Source: an uncultured Oscillibacter sp. (GTDB taxonomy: Bacteria > Bacillota > Clostridia > Oscillospirales > Oscillospiraceae). Taken from it: a DNA stretch of 39,509 nucleotides. The number at the start of each line of letters is the position of its first letter. The first letter of the stretch is position 1. The DNA lies in NCBI GenBank assembly GCA_910587705.1, contig CAJUMX010000022.1:1-39509 (forward strand), read 5' to 3'. A model generated the notes under the pieces. It saw only the letters and a program-made list of their open reading frames with translations. It did no database searches and had not been told where the DNA came from. Below are positions 22,654 to 31,222 of the stretch, piece by piece. The translations under genes and the position numbers were made by a program.

Positions 22654-23724
22654 ATGGTGGCCACAAAGGGATACAGCAGTTACCGGGGCCGGGGGCCTAA
22701 ATGGAAAATTTTACTGGCAATTCTGCTGGTGCTGGTGATTGCGGTGGCCGCCAGCGTCATCTATTTGCAGCAGTTCCTTGTATACGGCGCGGACGGCAGC
22801 CGTCAAATCCGCCTGCCCTGGCAGACGGAGGAGCAGGCGCCCCCGCCAGACGGGGAGGGGGAGGACCCGGCGGAGCAGCCGAACGTGGACATTGTTGTCC
22901 AAGAGCCGGAGCCCCAGGGGCCAAAGGAGACCATCGCCTTTTCCCTCCCGGTCCAGGCGTTGACGCAAACCCTCTGGCAGGGGGCACAGGCGGCGAAGCC
23001 CGCAGGGACAAACGCCGTGGCCGTCCGTCTAAAGACCGCTAACGGCACGGTTTATTTCCATGCCGCCGCCGCTGTTTCCGGCGCGGTGGAAGCGGAGGCG
23101 GATACTGCCGCCGCCCTGGCCGCCATCACGGCGCAGGAGGGGCTGCACACCATCGCCAGCCTCTCTTGCCTACAGGATTTCAAGGCAGCCAACGCCGATG
23201 TAGAGGGTCGGGGCCTGAAAAACACAGGGGGCTATATCTTCTACGACGGGAACAACAGCCTCTGGTTGGACCCCTCCAAGCCCTCCACCCGAGAATATGT
23301 CTGCGCCCTGGCGAAGGAAGTGGCGGAGCTGGGCTTTGACGAGCTGCTGCTGACGGACTTTGGCTATCCCACCGAGGGGAAGATCAACAAAATCAACTAC
23401 AACACCGACGTACCCCTGGGCAACAACCTGGACCTGCTCCTCAACGATCTGAACACGGCCCTGGAGCCCTATGACATCCTTTTGTCCGTGGAGGTGCCGG
23501 AGGCGGTGATCACAGAGGGGCCCAACGCTGTGTCTGGGCTGGACCTGAACCGGCTGGTGAGCCGGGTGGACCGTATTTATGCCGCTACCACTCCGGAGAA
23601 GGTGGAGACCCTCTCCACCCTGGTCACCCAGGCGGCGGGGCCGGAGGGGAAAACGGAATTTGTCCCGGAGCTGGCGGCGGACAGCCCCACGCTGACGGGA
23701 AGCCGCCTGCTTCTGGCGGAATAA
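22654..23724 (+). CDS. Membrane-anchored DUF4015-like putative glycoside hydrolase
   Basis: The protein has 356 aa. A basic head (1-15) and one membrane helix (about 18-40) lead to a Pro/Glu-rich linker (50-90), then a C-terminal domain that resembles the TIM-barrel glycosyl-hydrolase-like DUF4015 family. NAVAVRLKTANGTVYF and FDELLLTDFGYP (near residue 227) correspond to the family's strand ends. The usual DYxRFP form is altered to DFGYP, so activity is uncertain. It should sit outside the membrane and could act on wall or surface glycans. The ATG at 22654 is 8 nt after AGAGG. Its gene ends at a strong terminator and probably shares the rpiB transcript. Confidence 0.65.
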   Translation: MVATKGYSSYRGRGPKWKILLAILLVLVIAVAASVIYLQQFLVYGADGSRQIRLPWQTEEQAPPPDGEGEDPAEQPNVDIVVQEPEPQGPKETIAFSLPVQALTQTLWQGAQAAKPAGTNAVAVRLKTANGTVYFHAAAAVSGAVEAEADTAAALAAITAQEGLHTIASLSCLQDFKAANADVEGRGLKNTGGYIFYDGNNSLWLDPSKPSTREYVCALAKEVAELGFDELLLTDFGYPTEGKINKINYNTDVPLGNNLDLLLNDLNTALEPYDILLSVEVPEAVITEGPNAVSGLDLNRLVSRVDRIYAATTPEKVETLSTLVTQAAGPEGKTEFVPELAADSPTLTGSRLLLAE

Positions 23725-23747
23725 CGAAACCTGTTTGTGGAAAACGG

Positions 23748-23777
23748 CTCCCGGAGGGAAACCCCTCCGGGAGTTTT
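23748..23777 (+). terminator. Intrinsic terminator after the DUF4015-like gene
   Basis: An 11-bp stem, CTCCCGGAGGG (23748-23758) and CCCTCCGGGAG (23763-23773), has loop AAAC and is followed by TTTT. It isolates the rpiB unit from comEC. Confidence 0.85.
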
Positions 23778-23811
23778 CGCTATAGGGAAAGACGGCCTGC
23801 GGGGGATGGGA

Positions 23812-23859
23812 ATGAAGAGAAACAAAACGGCCGCCCTCCTGCCGGAGGGCGGGATATGA
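23812..23859 (+). promoter_or_regulatory. comEC leader: 15-codon frame and ribosome-site hairpin
   Basis: An ATG at 23812 opens a 15-codon frame (MKRNKTAALLPEGGI) whose TGA overlaps the comEC ATG. The same bases form a 9-bp stem, CCGCCCTCC (23831-23839) and GGAGGGCGG (23844-23852), that buries the GGAGGG ribosome site of comEC. Ribosomes translating the leader would open it. Whether the frame is translated is unproven. Confidence 0.45.
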
Positions 23860-26108
23860 GGCGGCTGGCAGTTTTCGCCGGGGGCTTTTCCCTGGGCGTG
23901 TTTTTGGCCCAATACCTCCTTCGAGACGGCTGGATTCTGCTGGGAGCCGGGCTGTCTCTGGCCCTGGGCGTCCTGTCGGCGTTTTTGCCTTGGGAGTGGA
24001 GGCGGCGGGGCGTGATTCTCTGGACGGCGCTGTCCCTGGGGCTGGGCTGGAGCTGGCTTTATGCCCGTCAGGTCCAGCGGCCTGCCCAAGTTTTGGCGGA
24101 GCGGACGGTGGACTTCACCGCCAGCCTCTGCGGCTACGCCATGGAGACGGATTTCGGCGCCCGGGCAACTGTCCGGCTGGAGGGCCTGCCTAGCAAGGTG
24201 GCGCTCTACGCCGGGAAAGAGCTGCTGGAGCTGGTCCCGGGCCAGACTGTGACCGGCCGGGCCCAATTTCAGGACGCCGCCCGTATCCGGGACGAGGATA
24301 TTACTACCTTTACCTCCAAGGGTGTCTTTCTCCTGGCCTATGGCCGGGGAGAGCTTACCGTCGGGGAGGGGAGCCGAAACAGCCTCCGCTGGCTTCCCGC
24401 TCGGGTGGGGAGGGCCATGGCGGAGCGAATCCAGGTCCTCTTCTCCGGGGATGCCGCCGGATTTTTGACGGCTATCCTCACCGGCGATCGGGGCGAGGTC
24501 TCCGATGAGGCCTATCTGGCGCTTACAGAGGCGGGATTGAACCACATTCTGGCGGTGTCCGGCATGCACTGCGGCTTTCTCATGGCCCTGGCCGGGTTTC
24601 TGCTGCAAAGCCGGAAGCTCCAAGCGTTGCTGGGCATTCCGCTGCTGGCCTTTTACGCCGCCCTCACCGGCGGAAGTCCCTCCATTCTCCGGGCCTGCGT
24701 GATGCTGTCTTTGCCCCTGCTGGCGATTTTGGTCCGCCGGGAGAGCGACGGGCCCACCTCCTTGCTGACGGCGCTGTTTTTGATCCTGCTGGCAAACCCC
24801 TTTGCCGCCGCCTCCGTGGGATTGCAGCTGTCTTTTGCCGCCATGGCGGGCATCCTCTGGCTGACGCCCAAACTCTATAAAGGGTTGATCGGAGAGAAGA
24901 AACGGGGAAAGGCGTTCCGCCTTCTGGCAGTCACCTTCTCTGCCTCCATGGGAGCCATGGTGTTCACCCTGCCCCTGACGGCTTACTACTTCGGCGCGCT
25001 GGTGCTGATCGCGCCCTTGAGCAGCGCCCTCTGTCTCTGGGCGGCCACATGGGCGTTTAGCTGCGGACTGCTGTCGGTATTTGTCAGCTTCTTCTGCCAG
25101 CCCTTGGGGGCGCTGCTGGCCCTCCCGGCCCGGCTGGCGGCGGAGTATATCCTGTTTGCCGCCAAGTATCTTTCGGCCATTCCCTACCACGCGGTCTACA
25201 CCGCCAATCCCTATTTGAAGTATTGGATTGCCTATGCCTATCTTCTCTTTGCAGCTGCGTATGTCTCCCGGAGCGCGGGGCGGCGGAAGTACCTGCTGGC
25301 CTCCGTCCTGGCGGCGCTGACCCTGGCTTTGACCATCCGGCTGGGAGAGGCCCGGTACAGGAACGGTCTGGACGCTCTGATTCTGGACGTAGGACAGGGG
25401 CAGAGCGTGGTCCTGGCCTCCGATCGGGCCTTCGCTCTGGTGGACTGCGGTAGCGCCAACCGCTGGAAGAATCCCAGCGAGACCGCCGCCCGGCAGCTGG
25501 CGGCTATGGGCTGTAAACGTTTGGACTATCTGGTGCTCACCCACTACGACAAGGACCACGTTTCCGGTGTGATGAGCCTGCTGGCCCGGCTGCCGGTGGA
25601 CACGCTGCTGCTTCCGGAGGGGGAGGACAATGCGGGTTTGCAAGCGGCGGTTCTCTCCGCTGCGGAGAAGTGCGGCGTGGCCGCCCGCTTCATCACAGCG
25701 GAGGAATGTCTAAGCTTTGGAGAGGGGACCCTGACGATTTACCCGCCCCTGGGAAACGAGGGGGACAACGAGCGGGGGCTGAGTATTCTGGCCTCTGCCG
25801 GGGAGAAGGACCTTCTCATCACCGGCGACATGGACGCCGCTACAGAGGCGAAGCTTTTGGAAGCCTACGACCTGCCGGACCTTGAGGCGCTGATTGCGGG
25901 ACACCACGGCTCCAAATACGCCACATCGCAAAGGCTGCTGGAGACCCTGGAGCCGGAGACGGCCTGTATCAGCGTGGGCTCCAACCGCTACGGCCACCCC
26001 ACGGAGGAAACCCTGCTCCGTCTGGCCCGGCAGGGCTGCGAGGTCTACCGGACAGACCTGCACGGGACCATTCATCTTGCCTGGAATCAGGAGGACAGCC
26101 ATGGCTGA
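23856..26108 (+). CDS. comEC: DNA internalization competence protein ComEC/Rec2
   Basis: The 750-aa ComEC is the presumed membrane channel for single-stranded DNA during transformation. There are two to three N-terminal helices (about 5-60) and an extracellular OB-like domain (about 70-170). The membrane competence domain runs about 195-500 and includes EAGLNHILAVSGMHCGFL. A C-terminal metallo-beta-lactamase-like domain covers about 505-740: ILDVGQGQSVVL, LTHYDKDHVSG near 561, ITGDMD near 657 and GHHGSKYATS near 682. All domains are present, so the gene is intact. GGAGG is 8 nt before the ATG but lies within a hairpin. It overlaps holA by 8 bp, the common comEC-holA arrangement. No comEA is in the window. 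Confidence 0.95.
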   Translation: MRRLAVFAGGFSLGVFLAQYLLRDGWILLGAGLSLALGVLSAFLPWEWRRRGVILWTALSLGLGWSWLYARQVQRPAQVLAERTVDFTASLCGYAMETDFGARATVRLEGLPSKVALYAGKELLELVPGQTVTGRAQFQDAARIRDEDITTFTSKGVFLLAYGRGELTVGEGSRNSLRWLPARVGRAMAERIQVLFSGDAAGFLTAILTGDRGEVSDEAYLALTEAGLNHILAVSGMHCGFLMALAGFLLQSRKLQALLGIPLLAFYAALTGGSPSILRACVMLSLPLLAILVRRESDGPTSLLTALFLILLANPFAAASVGLQLSFAAMAGILWLTPKLYKGLIGEKKRGKAFRLLAVTFSASMGAMVFTLPLTAYYFGALVLIAPLSSALCLWAATWAFSCGLLSVFVSFFCQPLGALLALPARLAAEYILFAAKYLSAIPYHAVYTANPYLKYWIAYAYLLFAAAYVSRSAGRRKYLLASVLAALTLALTIRLGEARYRNGLDALILDVGQGQSVVLASDRAFALVDCGSANRWKNPSETAARQLAAMGCKRLDYLVLTHYDKDHVSGVMSLLARLPVDTLLLPEGEDNAGLQAAVLSAAEKCGVAARFITAEECLSFGEGTLTIYPPLGNEGDNERGLSILASAGEKDLLITGDMDAATEAKLLEAYDLPDLEALIAGHHGSKYATSQRLLETLEPETACISVGSNRYGHPTEETLLRLARQGCEVYRTDLHGTIHLAWNQEDSHG

Positions 26109-27156
26109 TAAGAAAAAGGCCCCCCGGAAGGGGGCGGCCCTGCAAAAGCTGAAAGAGGACCTGGCCGCCGGGACCATCGGTCCCGCCTATGTATTTTACG
26201 GAGAGGAGAGCTATCTCCGGGAGTACTATTTGGGGGAGCTGCGGAAAAAGCTGATTCCCCCGGGCTTTGAGACCTTCAACTGCCATTCCCTGGAGGGAAA
26301 GGACCTGACGGCCCAGGCTCTGGCGGAGACGGTGGAGGCCATGCCCATGATGGCGGAGCGGACGCTGACCGCCGTCACGGACTGGGACCTCTTCAAGCTG
26401 GGGGAGGACCAGCGGGAAAAGCTCATCGCCCTGCTGGAGGACCTGCCGCCTTACGGCTGTCTCGTCTTTGTCTACGACACCCTGGAGTATAAGCCCAACA
26501 AAACCATGAAGAAGCTCTGCAAGGCCCTGGAGGCCCATGTGGAGGCGGTGGAGTTCCCGGCGGCGTCTAACGCGGACCTTCTGCCCTGGATTTCCCGGCG
26601 ATTCAAGGCGCTGGGGAAGGAGATCGACCGGACGGCGGCGGAGTATCTGGTATTCACCTGCGGCGCCTTGATGACGGGCTTGGTGCCGGAGATTGAGAAA
26701 ATCGCCGCCTATGCCAAGGGCAAAACCGTCACCCAGGCGGACATCGACGCCGTGGCGGACCCGGTGCTGTCGGCGGAGGTGTTCAAGCTGTCCGACGCGG
26801 TGCTCCAGGGACACTATGATCAGGCGGCCTCCATCCTGGGGGACCTCTTGAAAATGCAGACGGAGCCCATCATGATTCTGGCGGCCCTGGGAAGCCAGCT
26901 CCGGCGCATCTGGACGGCCCGTCTGGCTCTGGACAGCGGGAAGGACCGCTATTGGCTGATGGAGCTATGGGGTATGAAGTCCGACTACCCCGCTAAGCTG
27001 TTGCTGAACGCCGCCAAGCGGACCACGGCGGAGTGGTGTGCCCAGGCGGTGCGCCGGTGTCAGGAGCTGGACCGCCGGATGAAAAGCGAGCGAGGCGTGG
27101 ACAGCGCCGGGGAACTGAAGTTACTGCTGGTGCAGCTGGCGGCAGAGAGGAGCTGA
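26101..27156 (+). CDS. holA: DNA polymerase III subunit delta
   Basis: The 351-aa HolA is the clamp-loader subunit that opens the sliding clamp. The N-terminal AAA+-like domain shows GPAYVFYGEESYLREYYLGEL and lacks a working Walker A, as in the family. The middle segment is CGALMTGLVPEIEKIAAY. The C-terminal collar is marked by LAALGSQLRRIWTARL and VDSAGELKLLLVQLA. The ATG at 26101 has AGGAGG just upstream and overlaps the last 8 bp of comEC. Confidence 0.93.
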   Translation: MADKKKAPRKGAALQKLKEDLAAGTIGPAYVFYGEESYLREYYLGELRKKLIPPGFETFNCHSLEGKDLTAQALAETVEAMPMMAERTLTAVTDWDLFKLGEDQREKLIALLEDLPPYGCLVFVYDTLEYKPNKTMKKLCKALEAHVEAVEFPAASNADLLPWISRRFKALGKEIDRTAAEYLVFTCGALMTGLVPEIEKIAAYAKGKTVTQADIDAVADPVLSAEVFKLSDAVLQGHYDQAASILGDLLKMQTEPIMILAALGSQLRRIWTARLALDSGKDRYWLMELWGMKSDYPAKLLLNAAKRTTAEWCAQAVRRCQELDRRMKSERGVDSAGELKLLLVQLAAERS

Positions 27157-27160
27157 GGGG

Positions 27161-27748
27161 ATGGAGCGTATCCGGGAGGTCATTGTGGTAGAAGGCCGCT
27201 ATGACAAAAATACCCTCTCTCAGGTGGTGGAGGCTACGGTGGTGACGCTGGGGGGCTTTGCCGTGTTCAACGACAAGGAGAAGCTGGCCTTCCTCCGCCG
27301 TCTGGCGGAGAAGCGGGGGCTCATTGTCCTGACGGATAGCGACGGGGCGGGCTTTGTGCTGCGGAACTATCTGAAAGGGGCCCTGCCCAAGGACAGAGTG
27401 AAGCAGGCCTATATCCCCGACGTGAAGGGGAAGGAACGCCGCAAGCGCAAGGGTGGCAAAGAGGGCAAGCTGGGAGTGGAGGGCATGTCCCCCACCGTGC
27501 TGCTGGAGACCCTCCGCCGGGCCGGGGCCACCTTTGAGGATGAAGCTCCGCCGGAGCGGAGGGAGGCTCTCACCAAGGCGGACCTCTTTGCCCTGGGCCT
27601 CACCGGAGGGGAGGGCAGCGCGGAGCGGCGGCGGCTCCTTTTGAAGCGTCTGGACCTTCCCGAGCATCTCACGGCCAACGGCATGCTGGAGGCGCTGAAC
27701 CTCCTGTTTGACCGGGAGGCGCTGGAGGCGCTGCTGGCGGAAACGTAG
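27161..27748 (+). CDS. rnmV: Ribonuclease M5
   Basis: The 195-aa RNase M5 matures the ends of 5S rRNA in Firmicutes. A Toprim domain fills the N-terminal half: VVEGRYDKNTL with the catalytic Glu, then LTDSDGAG with the DxD pair. The middle KGKERRKRKGGKEGKLGVEG is the basic RNA-contact segment of this family. Length is typical. It starts 4 nt after holA and is surely cotranscribed with it. Confidence 0.9.
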   Translation: MERIREVIVVEGRYDKNTLSQVVEATVVTLGGFAVFNDKEKLAFLRRLAEKRGLIVLTDSDGAGFVLRNYLKGALPKDRVKQAYIPDVKGKERRKRKGGKEGKLGVEGMSPTVLLETLRRAGATFEDEAPPERREALTKADLFALGLTGGEGSAERRRLLLKRLDLPEHLTANGMLEALNLLFDREALEALLAET

Positions 27749-27856
27749 ACCTTCGACAAAATCCGACGGGGTTCACCAGACCAGATATGCTATGCTGGAA
27801 CTGGAAAACACCCGCAATCCCCAGGGAGAGAGCGGGTTCAATAAGGAGGCGGCGGA

Positions 27857-28102
27857 TTGCGCAAGCTGTTGGTGGGAGAGGCCCAGTGCCGGGCATTTCA
27901 GGCGCGTTATTACCTGTTGGAGGAGGAGTCGGAGACCTCTGGGTCCTACGGGGTTCAGATTGAGATGGAGGATGAGGAGGCGTCGGTGCGGGACCTTAGC
28001 CCCTCCCGGCAGAGGGTGGAGGCCCTGGCGGAGGCGCTGGTCCGGGGAGCTGTGACGCCGGTGGCCCTGCGGGACGTGGTAGACGACTGGCTGCTGGAAT
28101 AG
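27857..28102 (+). CDS. DUF6514 family small protein
   Basis: The 81-aa acidic protein starts at TTG with AAGGAGG 7 nt upstream. The segment RYYLLEEESE, the run YGVQIEM and the C-terminal VTPVALRDVVDDWL match the small DUF6514 proteins of Clostridia as I remember them; no function is known. It lacks membrane segments and cysteine pairs. An extended -10-like TGCTATGCT at 27788-27796 could start its transcript, though without a -35 box. It precedes the groES control region by about 70 nt. Confidence 0.7.
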   Translation: MRKLLVGEAQCRAFQARYYLLEEESETSGSYGVQIEMEDEEASVRDLSPSRQRVEALAEALVRGAVTPVALRDVVDDWLLE

Positions 28103-28173
28103 GGGAATTTTTCCAAACTCCGGCAGTTCCGGCAACATTTACAAATTCTTCATAACTTTTGAGAAAAATCCCC

Positions 28174-28202
28174 TTTACAAATGGGGGCGGCTGTACTATG
28201 AT
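28174..28202 (+). promoter_or_regulatory. Promoter of groES-groEL
   Basis: TTTACA (28174-28179), a 17-nt spacer and TATGAT (28197-28202) directly abut the extended CIRCE palindrome, placing the transcription start within the operator. Confidence 0.85.
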
Positions 28203-28245
28203 AATCACTGTTAGCACTCCTGGTATTTGAGTGCTAACAGTGATT
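28203..28245 (+). promoter_or_regulatory. CIRCE operator of groESL, extended arms
   Basis: The core TTAGCACTC (28211-28219), a 9-nt spacer and GAGTGCTAA (28229-28237) match CIRCE perfectly. Complementarity continues for eight more bases on each side (AATCACTG and CAGTGATT), giving 17-bp arms from 28203 to 28245. HrcA should bind the core. The longer stem would also make a stable hairpin at the 5' end of the mRNA. Confidence 0.95.
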
Positions 28246-28284
28246 ACGTTTTTAAAGTTTTTATATTTTAAGGAGGAACCCAAT

Positions 28285-28569
28285 ATGAAACTCACCCCGC
28301 TTGCAGACCGCGTTATCCTGAAAATGGTGGAGACCGAGGAGACCACCAAGGGCGGCATCATCCTCACCGGCTCCGCCAAGGAAAAGCCCTCCGTGGCCGA
28401 AGTCATCTCCGTGGGCCCTGGCGGCACCGTGGACGGCAAGGAAGTCACCATGACCGTAAAGCCCGGCGACAAGGTGATCACCAGCCAGTACGCCGGAACC
28501 AAGGTCACCCTGGAGGAAGTCGAGTACGTGGTTGTGCGGCAGAACGACATTCTGGCGATTGTCGACTAA
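28285..28569 (+). CDS. groES: Co-chaperonin GroES
   Basis: The 94-aa GroES lid has LTPLADRVILKMVETEETTKGGIIL with the mobile-loop region around TTKGGIILTGSAKEKPS, and ends DILAIVD. AGGAGG lies 7-8 nt before the ATG; an in-frame start at 28231 lies within CIRCE and is rejected. It is cotranscribed with groEL, 48 nt downstream, from the HrcA-controlled promoter. Confidence 0.98.
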   Translation: MKLTPLADRVILKMVETEETTKGGIILTGSAKEKPSVAEVISVGPGGTVDGKEVTMTVKPGDKVITSQYAGTKVTLEEVEYVVVRQNDILAIVD

Positions 28570-28617
28570 GCGCATCGCATCAATATGATTGAAACATTCG
28601 GGAGGTAACGATTTATT

Positions 28618-30240
28618 ATGTCTAAGCTCATCAAGCGCGGCGAGGACGCCCGCAAGGCTCTGGAAACCGGCGTCAACACCCTGGCCGATACCGTCAAGAT
28701 CACCCTGGGCCCCAAGGGCCGGAACGTGGTCCTGGACAAGAAATACGGCGCTCCCCTCATCACCAACGACGGCGTGACCATCGCCAAGGAAATCGAGCTG
28801 GATGATCCCTTTGAGAACATGGGCGCCCAGCTGGTGAAGGAGGTCTCCACCAAAACCAACGACGTGGCCGGCGACGGCACCACCACCGCAACCCTCCTGG
28901 CCCAGGCCATGATCGGCGAGGGCCTGAAAAACCTGGCCGCCGGGGCCAACCCCATCGTGGTCAAAAAGGGTATGGCCAAGGCTGTGGAAGCCGCTGTGGC
29001 GGAAGTCAAGGCCCAGGCCAAGACCGTGGACGGCTCCAAGGACATCGCCCGGGTAGGCGCGGTCTCCTCCGGCGACGAGGAAATCGGCAAGCTGATTGCC
29101 GACGCCATGGAGAAAGTCTCCGCCGACGGCGTCATCACCATCGAGGAATCCAAGACCGCCGAAACCTACAGCGAGGTGGTCGAGGGCATGCAGTTCGACC
29201 GGGGCTATATCACGCCCTACATGGCTACCGACATGGAGAAGATGGAAGCCGTGGTGGACGACGCCTATATCCTGATCACCGATAAGAAAATCTCCGTCAT
29301 CTCCGACATCCTGCCCCTGCTGGAGCAGCTGGTCCAGTCCGGCAAGAAGCTCCTCATCATCGCCGAGGACGTGGAGGGCGAGGCCCTGAGCACCCTCATC
29401 GTCAACCGCCTCCGTGGCACCCTCAACGTGGTCTGCGTCAAGGCCCCTGGCTTTGGCGACCGCCGCAAGGAGATGCTCCAGGACATCGCCACCCTCACCG
29501 GCGGCACCGTGGTGTCTGAAGAGGTCGGCCTGGAGCTCAAGACCGCCGACATCTCCCTGCTGGGCCGGGCCCGTCAGGTGAAGGTCACCAAGGAAAACAC
29601 CACCATCGTGGACGGCGCCGGCGACTCCCAGGCCATCAAGGACCGGGTTGCCCAAATCCGCTCCCAGATTGCCAACACCACCAGCGACTATGACAAGGAA
29701 AAGCTCCAGGAGCGCCTGGCCAAGCTGGCTGGCGGCGTGGCCGTCATCAAGGTGGGCGCGGCCACGGAAACCGAGATGAAGGAAAAGAAGCTCCGCATCG
29801 AGGACGCGCTGAACGCCACCCGCGCCGCTGTGGAAGAGGGCGTGGTAGCCGGCGGCGGCACCATCTTTGTCAACGTCATCCCCGCCGTGGAGGCCCTGGT
29901 GGACGGCGTAGAGGGCGACGAAAAGACCGGCGTGCGCATCGTGGCCAAGGCCCTGGAGGCCCCCATCCGCCAGATTGCCGCTAACGCGGGCCTGGACGGC
30001 TCCGTCATCCTGGAGAAGGTCCGCTCCGCCGAGAAGGGCCACGGCTTTGACGCCTACAAGGAGGAGTACTGCGACATGGTGGCCTCCGGCATCATCGACC
30101 CCGCCAAGGTGACCCGCAGCGCCCTGGAGAACGCCGCTTCCGTGGCGGGCATGGTGCTGACCACCGAGTCCCTGGTGGCCGACAAGCCCGAGCCCCCCGC
30201 TCCCGTTCCCGCCGCTCCCGACATGGGCGGCATGTACTAA
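28618..30240 (+). CDS. groEL: Chaperonin GroEL (Hsp60)
   Basis: The 540-aa GroEL is full length. Visible are LGPKGRNVVLDKKYG near the N-terminus, the ATP site GDGTTTATLLAQAM with the catalytic Asp, the apical domain around GDRRKEMLQDIATLTGG, and the signature AAVEEGVVAGGGT. The C-terminal tail is PAAPDMGGMY, a short form of the usual GGM repeat. It folds cytoplasmic proteins with GroES and keeps HrcA active. GGGAGG precedes the ATG. Confidence 0.98.
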   Translation: MSKLIKRGEDARKALETGVNTLADTVKITLGPKGRNVVLDKKYGAPLITNDGVTIAKEIELDDPFENMGAQLVKEVSTKTNDVAGDGTTTATLLAQAMIGEGLKNLAAGANPIVVKKGMAKAVEAAVAEVKAQAKTVDGSKDIARVGAVSSGDEEIGKLIADAMEKVSADGVITIEESKTAETYSEVVEGMQFDRGYITPYMATDMEKMEAVVDDAYILITDKKISVISDILPLLEQLVQSGKKLLIIAEDVEGEALSTLIVNRLRGTLNVVCVKAPGFGDRRKEMLQDIATLTGGTVVSEEVGLELKTADISLLGRARQVKVTKENTTIVDGAGDSQAIKDRVAQIRSQIANTTSDYDKEKLQERLAKLAGGVAVIKVGAATETEMKEKKLRIEDALNATRAAVEEGVVAGGGTIFVNVIPAVEALVDGVEGDEKTGVRIVAKALEAPIRQIAANAGLDGSVILEKVRSAEKGHGFDAYKEEYCDMVASGIIDPAKVTRSALENAASVAGMVLTTESLVADKPEPPAPVPAAPDMGGMY

Positions 30241-30246
30241 GACGCC

Positions 30247-30279
30247 AACGGCGCCCGCGTAAGCGGGCGCCGTTTTCTT
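30247..30279 (+). terminator. Terminator of groESL
   Basis: A 12-bp stem, AACGGCGCCCGC (30247-30258) and GCGGGCGCCGTT (30263-30274), closes on a GTAA tetraloop and runs into TTTTCTT. The T-tract reaches the stop codon of the convergent cutC gene. Confidence 0.9.
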
Positions 30280-31045
30280 AGGTCTGGGAGAGGGGAGCGA
30301 GGGCGTGGACCGCCTCCGCGCAGGCCCGGAACTCCGCCTCGTCCGTCCGCCACAGCTCATACTCCGGCAGGGAGGGAAGGCCCATGGACACCGCGGCCTT
30401 CCGGTAAACCATGCCGCTTTCCACAGGGCCCCGCCGCCCGGAGGTGTGGAAAACATGGACCCCGGTCTGGTCGTGGATATCCCGGATGTTCCCCGCCCGG
30501 ACGCCGCAGCCCGCCATGATCGCCACCCGGCCCGCCGCCTTCTGCCGGAGGGCCCCCAGGGTCTTGGCCCCGGCCAGGGCGTCTTTCTCCTGGCCGGAGG
30601 TGAGGATGGTCCGGCAGCCCAGGGCAATGGCCGTCTCCAGGGTCTCCAGGGGGTCCCGGGTCATGTCGAAGGCCCGGTGGAGGGTGATCTCCATGTCCCC
30701 GGCGGCCTCCGCCAGACGGGCCATGGCCCCCTGATCCAGCCGCCCATCCGGGGTCAGGGCCCCCAGGACCACGCCGTTGGCCCCCAGGTCCCGGAACTGG
30801 CGGACGCAGCGTTCCATCTCCTCCAGCTCCGCCGGGTCATAGAGGAAGTCCCCGAAGCGGGGGCGGATAAGGACGTTGACGGGGACGGCACAGTCCCGCC
30901 GGACCAGCTGGAAGAGGGCGGGGGAGGGGGTGGTGCCCCCGATGGAGAGATTCGCGCACAGCTCCAGCCGGTCCGCTCCGCCCCGGCAGGCGGCCAGGGC
31001 GGAGGCGTGGGAGTCCACGCAGCCCTCGATGAATCCATAGCCCAT
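30278..31045 (-). CDS. cutC: CutC family protein
   Basis: The 255-aa CutC is a TIM-barrel protein historically linked to copper homeostasis, though its role is unclear in most bacteria. Family motifs are VDSHASALAACRGGADRLELC, SIGGTTPSPALF, IRPRFGDFLY, FDMTRDPLETLE, ILTSGQEKDAL and VHVFHTSGRR. The start at 31045 (AAAGGAG upstream) gives the usual N-terminus; an in-frame start at 31111 lies upstream of the promoter's -10 box. It converges on groEL and shares its terminator region. Confidence 0.92.
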   Translation of the reverse strand: MGYGFIEGCVDSHASALAACRGGADRLELCANLSIGGTTPSPALFQLVRRDCAVPVNVLIRPRFGDFLYDPAELEEMERCVRQFRDLGANGVVLGALTPDGRLDQGAMARLAEAAGDMEITLHRAFDMTRDPLETLETAIALGCRTILTSGQEKDALAGAKTLGALRQKAAGRVAIMAGCGVRAGNIRDIHDQTGVHVFHTSGRRGPVESGMVYRKAAVSMGLPSLPEYELWRTDEAEFRACAEAVHALAPLSQT

Positions 31046-31082
31046 GACAATGCTCCTTTCTGATAATTGGAACCATGGGGAC

Positions 31083-31111
31083 ATTATAGCAGTCCCCCTG
31101 CCGGGGCGCAA
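31083..31111 (-). promoter_or_regulatory. Promoter of cutC
   Basis: On the minus strand TTGCGC (31111-31106), a 17-nt spacer and an extended -10 TGCTATAAT (31091-31083) lie about 38 nt upstream of the cutC start. Confidence 0.7.
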
Positions 31112-31139
31112 GGGGCGGGAGAAAGGCGGCGAATAACGC

Positions 31140-31168
31140 TTGTATTTTCCATGTAAAAGTGGTAGAGT
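31140..31168 (+). promoter_or_regulatory. Probable promoter of the SLH protein gene
   Basis: TTGTAT (31140-31145), a 17-nt spacer and TAGAGT (31163-31168) face right, 54 nt upstream of the ATG. It is divergent from the cutC promoter. Match to consensus is moderate. Confidence 0.5.
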
Positions 31169-31222
31169 AGGGAATAAGGGACAATCCCTGAAAACTTAAG
31201 AGGAAAGGACACTGGATACATC

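Noticed and set aside
23577..25643. A 688-codon minus-strand frame across comEC
   Set aside because: Antisense to the ComEC domains; low-complexity Gln/Gly/Arg composition and no plausible start signal.
28261..30627. A 788-codon open frame on the minus strand across groES-groEL
   Set aside because: It is antisense to two certain genes and has the Gly/His/Asp-rich composition of a codon-bias shadow in GC-rich DNA; no ribosome site or family resemblance.
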